64,000 nucleotides of DNA from Streptomyces diastaticus subsp. diastaticus (GTDB lineage: Bacteria > Actinomycetota > Actinomycetes > Streptomycetales > Streptomycetaceae). Shown here piece by piece: positions 48,693-56,683 of the stretch. A program made the translations under genes and the position numbers. Where the stretch lies: contig NZ_BLLN01000005.1 of NCBI RefSeq assembly GCF_011170125.1, forward strand, positions 682,001 through 746,000, read 5' to 3'. Every line of letters starts with the position of its first letter. Position 1 is the first letter of the stretch. The notes under the pieces are model-generated. The model did not search any database, was not told the DNA's origin, and saw nothing but the letters and a program-made list of their open reading frames with translations.

Positions 48693-48717
48693 GAAGCGGA
48701 AGCAAATTTTCCGCTTC
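48693..48717. repeat. AT-rich inverted repeat upstream of the symporter gene
   Basis: GAAGCGGAA-GCAAATT-TTCCGCTTC, perfect nine-base arms around an AT-rich seven-base centre. The AT content stands out in this genome. It is a candidate operator. Confidence 0.5.
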
Positions 48718-48841
48718 TGTGGCGGAGCTGATACACAATTCCGGAACGTTTTTCGATGATCCCGGCCGGCGCGACCCGCCCGCCCGGATTCCCCCCACTC
48801 GACACGGTCCCCACGAGGGACCCGGGCCTTCCGGAGCCTGT

Positions 48842-50218
48842 ATGACTTTCACGCCCTGGTCGCTGCTGAGCGACGCCGGTCTGCTCGCCGCCCTCCTGGT
48901 CACCGGTACCGTGCTGCGGGCCCGTGTCCGGCTGGTGCAGCGCCTGATGCTTCCCGCCAGCGTCATCGCCGGCTTCCTCGGCCTGGCACTCGGTCCCGAG
49001 GGGCTCGGGCTGCTGCCCTTCTCCGACCAGCTCGGCACCTACGCGTCGGTACTGATCGTGGTCGTCTTCGCCTGCCTGGCGCTGACCGACGGACTCTCCT
49101 TCAAGGGCATGGGCCGCTCCGCCGGCGCCTACGGTTCGTACAGCGTCGCCGCGTACGCCCTCCAGGTCGGTCTCGGCATGATCTTCGCCCTGGTGGTGCT
49201 CGGTCTCTTCTGGGACGTGCCGAACGGCTTCGGCACCCTGCTCTTCGCGGGGTGGGCGGGCGGCTTCGGCACCGCCGCGGCCCTCGGTTCCGCCTTCGAG
49301 GCCTCGGGCTGGGAGGGCGCCTCCTCGCTCGGCTTCACCGCGGCCACGGCCGGGATGCTGGCGGGCGTCGTCGGCGGGATCGTCCTCAACAACTGGGGTG
49401 CCCGCAAAGGCCACACCCGGGGCATGGGCCGCTTCGAGACGCTTCCCGAGGAGCTGCGGACCGGCCTGGTGAGCAGCTCCGACGAGCGGACCGCGACCGG
49501 GTTCGCCACCACCTCCCCCTCCTCGGTGGAACCGCTCGGCCTCCAGATCTGCGTGGTCCTGATCATCTCCGCCGTCGCCTACGGCATCTCCGAGTGGTTC
49601 ACCGGGCTGTTCCCCTCGCTGATGGTGCCGGTCTTCGCCCTCGCCTTCATCGTCGGCCTCGCCCTCCGCGCCGTGCTGGTCCGCACGCCCGCCTGGGGCT
49701 ATGTGGACGGCGAGTCGCTGAAATCGGTCTCCGGCACCGCCACCGACGTCCTCATCACCTGCGGCATCGCCTCGATCGTGCCGAGCTTCGTCGCCGACTG
49801 GTGGCTGCCGCTGCTCGGCATGTTCGCCCTCGGCCTCGCCCTGTGCCTCTTCCTCTTCCTGTGGGTGGCACCGCGGCTCTTCGAGGGCAACTGGTTCGAG
49901 AAGGCCGTCGTCACCTGGGGCTGGTCGACCGGCGCCGCCGCCACCGCCATCGCGCTGCTGCGCATGGTGGACCCGAAGCTCAAGAGCGGCACGCTGGAGG
50001 AGTTCGGGGTGGCGTACATCCCGGTCGCGCCGGTCGAGACGCTCACCGTCACCTTCGTGCCCGTCCTGGTGACCGCGGGGGCCGTCTGGGTGGTCGGCGG
50101 GGTGTGGACGGCCGTCGGACTGCTCGCGCTGCTCCTGCCCTGGCTGCTCGGCTGGGCGCCCGGGCGGCGCGCGGACGCGAAGGCGGCCGCGACGCCACGC
50201 GAGAAGGCGGGCGTCTGA
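48842..50218 (+). CDS. Sodium/glutamate symporter-family (GltS-type) transporter
   Basis: A 458-residue membrane protein with about 12 helices. Residues 40-75 read MLPASVIAGFLGLALGPEGLGLLPF, and there is a duplicated pattern with GWAGGFGTAAALGSAFE and WGWSTGAAATAIALLRMVDP in the two halves, as in GltS-like and related carboxylate symporters. It moves glutamate or a similar organic anion with sodium. Start ATG at 48842 follows GGAG; an upstream in-frame start at 48719 encodes no plausible helix. It is convergent with the ABC-F gene. Confidence 0.8.
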   Translation: MTFTPWSLLSDAGLLAALLVTGTVLRARVRLVQRLMLPASVIAGFLGLALGPEGLGLLPFSDQLGTYASVLIVVVFACLALTDGLSFKGMGRSAGAYGSYSVAAYALQVGLGMIFALVVLGLFWDVPNGFGTLLFAGWAGGFGTAAALGSAFEASGWEGASSLGFTAATAGMLAGVVGGIVLNNWGARKGHTRGMGRFETLPEELRTGLVSSSDERTATGFATTSPSSVEPLGLQICVVLIISAVAYGISEWFTGLFPSLMVPVFALAFIVGLALRAVLVRTPAWGYVDGESLKSVSGTATDVLITCGIASIVPSFVADWWLPLLGMFALGLALCLFLFLWVAPRLFEGNWFEKAVVTWGWSTGAAATAIALLRMVDPKLKSGTLEEFGVAYIPVAPVETLTVTFVPVLVTAGAVWVVGGVWTAVGLLALLLPWLLGWAPGRRADAKAAATPREKAGV

Positions 50219-50221
50219 CCT

Positions 50222-50240
50222 CGCGGCCTCCCCGGCCGCG
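50222..50240. terminator. Weak hairpin between convergent genes
   Basis: CGCGGCC (50222-50228) and GGCCGCG (50234-50240) with a five-base loop lie between the symporter and ABC-F stops. Arms are short. Confidence 0.45.
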
Positions 50241-50247
50241 GCTCGGC

Positions 50248-51885
50248 TCAGACCTCGGTGACCCGCCCGTCCGCCACGCGCAGGCGGCGGGTCACCCGCA
50301 CCGCCTCCAGCATCCGGCGGTCGTGGGTGACCAGCAGCAGCGTGCCGGTGAACGCCTCCAGCGCGGACTCCAGTTGTTCGATGGCGGGCAGGTCGAGGTG
50401 GTTGGTGGGCTCGTCCAGGACCAGCAGATTGACGCCCCTGCCCTGGAGCAGGGCGAGCGCCGCCCGGGTCCGCTCCCCCGGCGAGAGGGTCGCCGCCGGG
50501 CGCAGCACGTGGTGCGCCTTGAGACCGAACTTGGCCAGCAGGGTCCGCGCCTCGGCCGGGTCCATGTCGCCGGCCGCCGCCCGGAACGCCTCCAGCAGCG
50601 GTTCGGGCCCGTCGAAGAGCAGCCGCGCCTGGTCGACCTCGCCGGTCAGCACGCCCGAGCCGAGGGCGGCCGCCCCTTCGTCGACCGGGACGCGGCCCAG
50701 CAGGGCGGCGAGCAGGGTCGACTTGCCCGAGCCGTTGGCGCCGGTGATGGCGATCCGGTCGGCCCAGTCGACGCGGAGCGTGACGGGGCCGAGCTGGAAT
50801 TCGCCCCGGCGCAGCACCGCGTCGCGCAGGGTGGCGACGACCGCGCCCGAGCGCGGCGCGGCGGCGATCTCCATCCGCAGCTCCCACTCCTTGCGCGGCT
50901 CCTCGACCTCGTCCAGCCGCTCGATCATGCGCTGCGTCTGACGGGCCTTCGCGGCCTGCTTCTCGCTCGTCTCGCCGCGGAGGTTGCGGCCGAGCTTGTC
51001 GTTGTCCCCGGCCTTGCGGCGGGCGTTCCTGGTGCCCTTGTCCATCCAGGCCCGCTGGGTGCGCCCGCGCTCCTCCAGGGCCGCCTTCTTCCCCGCGTAC
51101 TCCTCGTACTCCTCGCGGGCGTGCCGCCGGGCGGTGGACCGTTCCTCCAGGTACGCCGCGTAGCCGCCGCCGAAGAGGTGGACGCGCTGCTGGGCCAGGT
51201 CGAGTTCGAGGATCTTGGTGGTGGTGCGGGTGAGGAACTCCCGGTCGTGGCTGACGACGACGGTGCCGGCGCGCAGCCCGGTGACGAACGCCTCCAGCCG
51301 GTCCAGGCCGTCGAGGTCGAGGTCGTTGGTGGGCTCGTCCAGCAGGAAGACGTCGTACCGGGACAGGAGCAGGGAGGCGAGCGAGGCGCGGGCGGCCTGT
51401 CCGCCGGAGAGCGCGGTCATGGGGTGGTCGAGGCCGGTGGTGAGGCCGAGCGTGGCGGCCGTCTCCTCGGCGCGCTCGTCCAGGTCGGCGCCGCCCAGCG
51501 CGAGCCACCGCTCCAGTCCCGCCGCGTACGCGTCGTCGGCGCCGTCGGCCCCCGCGACCAGCGCCTCGGTGGCGGCGTCCAGCTCCCGCTGGGCCCGCGT
51601 CACCCCGGTGCGGCGGGCCAGGAAGTCCCGTACGGACTCGCCCGGGCGCCGGTCCGGTTCCTGCGGCAGGTGGCCGACGGTCGCGGCGGGCGGGGTCCGG
51701 CCGACCGTGCCCCGGCCCGGGGCGTCGAGCCCGGCGAGCAGACGCAGCAGGCTGGACTTGCCGGCGCCGTTGGCACCGACCAGCCCGATGACGTCGCCCG
51801 GGGCGACGACGAGGTCGAGCCCCTCGAACAGGGTGCGGTCACCGTGCTGGGCGCTGAGGTCCTTGGCGACGAGTGTGGCAGTCAC
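50248..51885 (-). CDS. ABC-F family ATPase
   Basis: A 545-residue soluble protein with two ABC domains in tandem and no membrane segment. The first has GLVGANGAGKSSLLRLLAG, LSGGQAARASLA and FLLDEPTNDLDL; the second ITGANGSGKSTLLAALLG, LSPGERTRAALAL and LVLDEPTNHLDL. The linker between them (about residues 235-330, rich in Lys/Arg/Glu) is the arm that enters the ribosomal exit site in antibiotic-resistance ABC-Fs. The true start is probably GTG at 51885, not ATG at 51897: TATGCT ends seven bases before it and no ribosome site exists. Likely a translation-protection factor. Confidence 0.88.
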   Translation of the reverse strand: MTATLVAKDLSAQHGDRTLFEGLDLVVAPGDVIGLVGANGAGKSSLLRLLAGLDAPGRGTVGRTPPAATVGHLPQEPDRRPGESVRDFLARRTGVTRAQRELDAATEALVAGADGADDAYAAGLERWLALGGADLDERAEETAATLGLTTGLDHPMTALSGGQAARASLASLLLSRYDVFLLDEPTNDLDLDGLDRLEAFVTGLRAGTVVVSHDREFLTRTTTKILELDLAQQRVHLFGGGYAAYLEERSTARRHAREEYEEYAGKKAALEERGRTQRAWMDKGTRNARRKAGDNDKLGRNLRGETSEKQAAKARQTQRMIERLDEVEEPRKEWELRMEIAAAPRSGAVVATLRDAVLRRGEFQLGPVTLRVDWADRIAITGANGSGKSTLLAALLGRVPVDEGAAALGSGVLTGEVDQARLLFDGPEPLLEAFRAAAGDMDPAEARTLLAKFGLKAHHVLRPAATLSPGERTRAALALLQGRGVNLLVLDEPTNHLDLPAIEQLESALEAFTGTLLLVTHDRRMLEAVRVTRRLRVADGRVTEV

Positions 51886-51892
51886 GGTCGGG

Positions 51893-51898
51893 AGCATA
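51893..51898 (-). promoter_or_regulatory. Leaderless -10 hexamer of the ABC-F gene
   Basis: On the minus strand TATGCT is followed by seven bases and the GTG at 51885. Without an upstream leader, attenuation control would not apply. Confidence 0.5.
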
Positions 51899-51979
51899 GC
51901 CCTGTGAGCAGGGAGGTCCCGCGGCGCGGTGGCGAGCGGGTTCTCCTCCCCGGCGGGTTCTCCCCCGCAGCAGGCACGG

Positions 51980-52630
51980 TCAGTCCGTCGGGCGGTGCGC
52001 CGCCACGAGCAGGGTGCCCGCCGCGCGCGGCCCGTGCGCCGGTGGCCCGCGGGACCTCCGTACCGACGCCGGTGAACCCCGCCTGCGCCAGGGCCCCTGC
52101 CAGGCCCCCTCCCTCAGCACCCAGCCGCGCATCGAGACCCACACCGCCCCGGGCGTCCGCGCGAGGATGCCGACGCCCGGGGCCGGGCGGGCGCGCCTCC
52201 CGGGTGGTGCGCGAGGGTGGCGGACACCAGCCGCCCACCGGGCCGGGGCGCCGCGCACGCCGCCGGGGGCAGGGTCCGGGGCGCGGTGAAGCCGACGGCG
52301 CCGATGACGTTGTACAGCACGTCGTAGCCGCCCGCCCTGCCACGCGGGCGCGGGGCGAGACGGCCGTACAGGTCGCGGGCCGGGGCGTGCCGCGCCGGCG
52401 AGGCGTCGACCGCCGCGACCCCGGCGGGCGGTGGTGCGCGACCAGGTGCGCCGCGTGCCGGGCGGCCCCGGCACCGAGTTCTGCGACCACGCCTCCGTCC
52501 GGCTCACGAGGCCCTCCGCGCCCGGGCCGCTCTCCTGCCCCCGGTCCCGGCGGAAGTACGCGGGAACGGCCCGGTCGCGGGCGGCGCGGACGCGGCCGTA
52601 GTGGTGCCAGGGGTCCGGGGCGACGGTCAT
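51980..52630 (-). pseudogene. Decayed SAM-dependent methyltransferase gene
   Basis: Pieces of a class I methyltransferase appear in order but change frame at least four times: MTVAPDPWHHYGRVRAARDRAVP then ESGPGAEGL in one frame, VVAELGAGAARHAAHLVAHHRP in a second (the GxGxG-like SAM site), YDVLYNVIGAVGFTAPRTLPPA and GGRLVSATLAHH in a third, MRGWVLREGAWQ in the first, and RAAGTLLVAAHRPTD back in the first to the TGA at 51980. The ATG at 52630 is the start. Net frame is restored at the end. Function is almost certainly lost. Confidence 0.8.
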
Positions 52631-52672
52631 GCGCCGCATCCCGCCGGATTCGGCTCGGCGGCGGGCGGGGGT

Positions 52673-54334
52673 TCAGATGAGCCGGAAGAGATCCGCCGCC
52701 GCGCGTACGTCCGTCAGGTCCTCGATCGAGCGGAGGTTGTCGCACAGGGCCTCCAGGACCGAGCCCGGGGCGGTGGCGGGCGGGGCGCCGACGGCCAGGC
52801 CGAAGAGGCGGAAGCCGAGGCGGTGTCTGGCCTCACGCCAGTGGCGGGTCCACTCCTCGCTCACCCCGCACTCGTCGTCGGTGATCAGCACGATGTCGCC
52901 GCGGCCGCGTGCCGCCGCGTCGAACTCCTCCGCCAGCAGGTCGGTGGCGGCCGACAGGGGAGCCTGGTAACTGGTGCCGCCGCCGAGGAAGGTCTCGGCG
53001 AACTCCAGGACCCGCTCGGCCGGGGCGGGCCGGTCCGCGGGGAAGCGGAAGACCCGGAGCTTGTCGGCGGCGGAGAACAGGATGCCGACGAAGTCCCGGC
53101 GGGCGTGCCGGGCCTGGTCGAGCAGGGCGAGGGCGCACGCCTTGGACCACGCCTCGCGGGTGATCCCGCCGGGGCCCTCCTCGTACATGGAGTGCGAGGT
53201 GTCCACGCAGGCGACCACCGCGCCCCGGCCCGTCGTCTGCTCGCCGCGACTGTCGTAGAGCATCAGCTCCCCGGCCGCGTACCGGGCGGCGAAGACGGCG
53301 CGCAGTTCCGGCAGGCCGAGGTGGGCCAGTTCGGAGGGGAGGACGCGGGAGAGGTCGTCGCCGAGGGTCACGCCGATGAGTTCACCGTTGGCGTGCTCGA
53401 CCTTGCGGGCCCGCTCGCCGTCCGCCATCTGCCGGAAACGGCCGATCAGTTCGGCCCAGCGCGCCAGACGGCTGGTGCGCAGCCGCTCCGCGAGTCCGGC
53501 CCGCTGCTCGTACGGCATGCGTTCCAGCTCGCCGTGGCCCACTCCCCAGGCACGCGTCAGCGCCGCCTCCTCGCGGGTGACCCGGGCCGCCTGCGCGGTG
53601 GCGGTGCGGGCGGCGGCGCGAATGCCGGGGGCCGCCGCCTCCAGCGCCTGCGCGGCGGCGGCCGCGGCCCGGCGGGCGGCCTCGCCGCCGGCGGGGGCGG
53701 AACCTGCCGCGCCGACGGCCGGCGCGCCTCCCGCCGCGCCCGCCGCTTGCGGGGGCCCGGCGGTGGCACCGCCCCGCTGGGCCGTCCCGGCCACCGTCGG
53801 CGCCGAGTGGCCGGCGTCCCCGCGGGCCGCCTCCGCCCGCTCGGCCGCCCGCTGGGCCCGGGCGGTCCTCTCCAGCAGCAGCCGCAGGGCGGCGGCCTGG
53901 GCCAGTACGGCCAGGGCGGCGGCGTACGGATCGCCGACGGTCTCCCGGCGCAGCGCCGCCGACTCCGGTGACGCGGCCAGCTCCGCGACGACCTGTCGGT
54001 TGAGGAGTCGGGAGGGCGCCATCTCGGCCGGCTCGCGCACCCGGGGCGCGGCCAGGTAGGCCGCGAGGAAGGCGTCGGCCAGCAGGTCGGCGGCGTGGGC
54101 GTGGCGGGCCCCCAGCTCGGCGTCGAGTTCCCGCAGCGCGGCCGACTGCGCGTACGTGTCCCGCCAGGCCATCCGGTCGTACGGGTGCGCGGCGACGGCG
54201 CCGGTGTGTCCGGCGAGGGGGTCCGGGCGGTCGGGGCGGCCCGTGGCCGGGGTCGCCGGCGCGGAGGCGGTGCCCGGCGGGACGGCCCGGTCCGCCCCGC
54301 CCGCCGTGTCCGGCGTCCTCGTGGCGTCTGCCAT
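52673..54334 (-). CDS. VWA-domain protein (ViaA-like)
   Basis: A 553-residue protein. The N-terminal 160 residues are Ala/Arg-rich helices, then a low-complexity Gly/Ala/Pro linker, then a von Willebrand A domain in the last 190 residues with a complete MIDAS: VACVDTSHSMYE (DxSxS), GGGTSYQAPL (Thr) and LITDDECGVS (Asp). The layout recalls ViaA, the partner of the RavA ATPase. The start ATG at 54334 is preceded by a GGGGGAC site. It lies 17 bp after the ATPase gene on the same strand. The pair may act as chaperone or metal-insertase. Confidence 0.88.
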   Translation of the reverse strand: MADATRTPDTAGGADRAVPPGTASAPATPATGRPDRPDPLAGHTGAVAAHPYDRMAWRDTYAQSAALRELDAELGARHAHAADLLADAFLAAYLAAPRVREPAEMAPSRLLNRQVVAELAASPESAALRRETVGDPYAAALAVLAQAAALRLLLERTARAQRAAERAEAARGDAGHSAPTVAGTAQRGGATAGPPQAAGAAGGAPAVGAAGSAPAGGEAARRAAAAAAQALEAAAPGIRAAARTATAQAARVTREEAALTRAWGVGHGELERMPYEQRAGLAERLRTSRLARWAELIGRFRQMADGERARKVEHANGELIGVTLGDDLSRVLPSELAHLGLPELRAVFAARYAAGELMLYDSRGEQTTGRGAVVACVDTSHSMYEEGPGGITREAWSKACALALLDQARHARRDFVGILFSAADKLRVFRFPADRPAPAERVLEFAETFLGGGTSYQAPLSAATDLLAEEFDAAARGRGDIVLITDDECGVSEEWTRHWREARHRLGFRLFGLAVGAPPATAPGSVLEALCDNLRSIEDLTDVRAAADLFRLI

Positions 54335-54351
54335 CTCCAGGTCCCCCGGCC

Positions 54352-55551
54352 TCAGAGCTGTGCCCGCACCGTGCTGGCGTCCACGCCCAAAGCCTCGGTG
54401 AGGACGCGGGCCCGAACCGCCTGCTGGCGTCCGGTGACGCGTTCGATGGCGGCGGTGGAGCGGCCGGCGGCCGCGGCCTCCTCGCGCAGTCTCTCCAGCC
54501 GCTTTCCGGCCAGGGCCAGCTTCTGGTGGGCGTTCTTGATCACCCACTCGCTGAGTGCCTCGCGGGACTGGCCGGCCATGGAGTCGAGCTGGGTCTCCAG
54601 TTCCTCGATGGTGTCGGCCAGGTCGAGTGCCTCCCTGGCGTCGGGGTTGACCAGTTGCAGCACTTCGCGTTCGACCGTCGGGCGCTGCGCGGGCGAGTCC
54701 CACAGGACGTGGGTGAGGACGGGGAGGTCGGTCTCGGCCACGGCCGGGCGGCCGTCGAGGTAGGCGGTGGCCTGGAGCAGCCGTACGGACTGCCGCCAGC
54801 GACGGTCGGAGGCGATCAGTTCCTTGCGGCGCAGGGCGGCCCGCAGGGTGCAGAGCGCGTCCACCACCGCGTCCGGGACCGGTATCGCCGGCACCTCCTC
54901 GGTCACGGCCCGGCGCAGCGCGTCCAGGGTGACGGTGGTGCGCCGCGGCGGGTCGGGCCGGCTGACGGCGGAGCGGATCAGGGACGCGAAGTTGGAGGGG
55001 TCGGCGAGGTAGCCGACCTCGATCCGCACCAGCAGCCGGTCGTAGACGGCGGCGCTCTCCTCGCCGGAGGGCAGCTCGTTGCTGGCGGTGATGGCGCCGA
55101 TGAGCGGGCAGCGGATGGGCTCGCCGCCGTTCTCGGGGTGGTAGATCCGCTCGTTGAGGAAGCCGAGGGTCTCGTTGAGCGCCGCGGTGGAGCACTTGAA
55201 GATCTCGTCGATGAAGGCGATGTGCGCGGTCGTGGCCCGGCCCTCGTAGACCTGCCGGTACTCGCCCCGGGCCAGCGCCCCGACGTCGACCGGCCCGAAC
55301 ATCCGGGTCGGCGCGGTGAACTTCGAGAGCAGGATCTCCCAGTACGCGGCGCCCTCCACCCGGCCGGTGACCTCCCGGGCCAGCTCCGACTTGGCGGTAC
55401 CGGGCGGCCCGAGCAGCAGTGAGTGCTGCCCGGCCAGCAGTGCGGCCCACAGGGTCCGCACCACGTCGGCCCGTTCGTGGAAGCGCTCCGACAACTCGCC
55501 GCAGACCGCCCGCAGCCGCTCAGCCGTGCCCGGCTCCTGAAGTTCCGCCAT
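54352..55551 (-). CDS. MoxR/RavA-type AAA+ ATPase
   Basis: A 399-residue AAA+ ATPase. Walker A GPPGTAKSEL is near residue 50, sensor and Walker B are visible in HIAFIDEIFKCSTAALNETLGFLNERIYHPENGGEPIRCPLIGAITASNELPSGEE. The lid domain follows, then about 120 residues of helices without the LARA insertion of E. coli RavA. Start ATG at 55551 has GGAGGAG upstream; the longer in-frame start lacks this. Its partner is the VWA-domain gene downstream. Such pairs remodel or mature protein targets. Confidence 0.9.
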   Translation of the reverse strand: MAELQEPGTAERLRAVCGELSERFHERADVVRTLWAALLAGQHSLLLGPPGTAKSELAREVTGRVEGAAYWEILLSKFTAPTRMFGPVDVGALARGEYRQVYEGRATTAHIAFIDEIFKCSTAALNETLGFLNERIYHPENGGEPIRCPLIGAITASNELPSGEESAAVYDRLLVRIEVGYLADPSNFASLIRSAVSRPDPPRRTTVTLDALRRAVTEEVPAIPVPDAVVDALCTLRAALRRKELIASDRRWRQSVRLLQATAYLDGRPAVAETDLPVLTHVLWDSPAQRPTVEREVLQLVNPDAREALDLADTIEELETQLDSMAGQSREALSEWVIKNAHQKLALAGKRLERLREEAAAAGRSTAAIERVTGRQQAVRARVLTEALGVDASTVRAQL

Positions 55552-55633
55552 CGCGGCTCCTCCCCCTCTGTCGGCCGCCATGGTCACACAGACGGGGACC
55601 GGCCCCGCCTCCCCACGGCGGCGGCCGTTCCGT

Positions 55634-55639
55634 TACCGT
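55634..55639 (+). promoter_or_regulatory. Leaderless -10 hexamer of the D-amino-acid oxidase gene
   Basis: TACCGT is followed by CCGGCC and the ATG at 55646, identical in layout to the MmcQ/YjbR gene. No ribosome site is present. Confidence 0.5.
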
Positions 55640-55645
55640 CCGGCC

Positions 55646-56593
55646 ATGGACGGCGAAACGATCGTGGTGGGTGGCGGAGTCATCGGTCTGACCTCGGCGG
55701 TGGTGCTCGCGGAAGCGGGCCGCCGGGTGCGGCTGTGGAGTCCGGAGGAACCGCGGGCGACGACCTCGGCCGTGGCGGGCGGCCTGTGGTGGCCGTACCG
55801 CATCCAGCCGCAGGAGCGGGTCGGCGCGTGGGCGCTGCGCTCGCTGGAGGTCTACACCGGGCTGCTGGACCGCCCCGAGGAGACCGGCGCGCGGCTGGTG
55901 TCCGGGGTGCACGCGGCCACCCGCCTCGACGGACTCGGCACGTGGGCCGCCGAGGTGGACGGGCTGCGGGCGGCTACCGAGGCGGAGTACGCGCCGGGCG
56001 ACGGCCTGTGGGCCCGGCTGCCGGTGCTCGACATGCCGACGCATCTGGTCTGGCTCAGGCGGCGGCTGGAGGCGGCCGGCGGACGGGTCGAGCGGCGGGC
56101 CGCCGCCTCGCTCGCGGAGGCGGCCGCGGAGGCCGGGGTGGTGGTCAACTGCACGGGGCTGGGCGCGGGCCGGCTCGTCCCCGACGCGGGGATGCGGCCG
56201 GTGCGCGGCCAGTTGGTGGTGGTGGAGAACCCGGGGGTGGACACCTGGTTCACCCGCACCGACGCGGGCGCCGAGTCGACGTACTTCATCCCGCAGCCGG
56301 GCCGCCTGCTGCTGGGCGGGACCGCCGAGGCCGGGGCCGGCTCGCTCGAGCCCGATCCGAGGACCGCGCGGGCCATCGTCGCCCGCTGCGCCGAGCTGCG
56401 CCCGGAGATCGCGGGGGCGCGGGTGCTCGGGCACCGCGTGGGGCTGCGCCCGGAGCGGGCCGGCGGGGTCCGGCTGGAGCGGGAGGAGCTGCCCGGCGGC
56501 ACCGTGCTGGTGCACAACTACGGGCACGGCGGGGCCGGGGTGACCGTGGCCTGGGGGTGCGCCCGGGAGGTGGCGGAACTGCTGGCCGCGTAG
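55646..56593 (+). CDS. D-amino-acid oxidase-like FAD enzyme
   Basis: A 315-residue FAD-dependent oxidase. The N-terminal ETIVVGGGVIGLTSAVVLAEAGRRVRLWS is the dinucleotide-binding fold, and the C-terminal VLVHNYGHGGAGVTVAWGCA is the DAAO signature. GGLWWPYRIQP near residue 49 and RPVRGQLVVVENPGV are also family-like. It deaminates D-amino acids to keto acids with hydrogen peroxide formed. The start ATG at 55646 has no ribosome site, but a -10 hexamer ends six bases upstream. It lies divergent from the MoxR gene, 94 bp away. Confidence 0.92.
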   Translation: MDGETIVVGGGVIGLTSAVVLAEAGRRVRLWSPEEPRATTSAVAGGLWWPYRIQPQERVGAWALRSLEVYTGLLDRPEETGARLVSGVHAATRLDGLGTWAAEVDGLRAATEAEYAPGDGLWARLPVLDMPTHLVWLRRRLEAAGGRVERRAAASLAEAAAEAGVVVNCTGLGAGRLVPDAGMRPVRGQLVVVENPGVDTWFTRTDAGAESTYFIPQPGRLLLGGTAEAGAGSLEPDPRTARAIVARCAELRPEIAGARVLGHRVGLRPERAGGVRLEREELPGGTVLVHNYGHGGAGVTVAWGCAREVAELLAA

Positions 56594-56624
56594 ACGGGGC
56601 GGCCGCGCGTCTCCGGACGCCGGA

Positions 56625-56669
56625 ACGCCGGTGCCCGCCGCGCCGGGGAGGCGCAGCGGGCACCGGCGT
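56625..56669. terminator. Bidirectional hairpin between the oxidase and BCCT genes
   Basis: Fourteen-bp arms ACGCCGGTGCCCGC (56625-56638) and complement (56656-56669) with a 17-base loop, between convergent gene ends. Confidence 0.78.
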
Positions 56670-56683
56670 CTCGCGACGCGGGG

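Larger units (their letters stand above)
48492..48841. other. Intergenic region between tex and the symporter gene
   Basis: Contains a strong tex terminator (48508-48545) and an AT-rich inverted repeat (48693-48717) about 125 bp before the symporter start. The latter may be part of the promoter or an operator. No coding content is visible. Confidence 0.5.

Noticed and set aside
45948..51508. Very long minus-strand open frames antisense to tex and the symporter gene
   Set aside because: They arise from GC-biased third positions in real plus-strand genes; they have no ribosome sites, no domain matches by eye, and extend across terminators.
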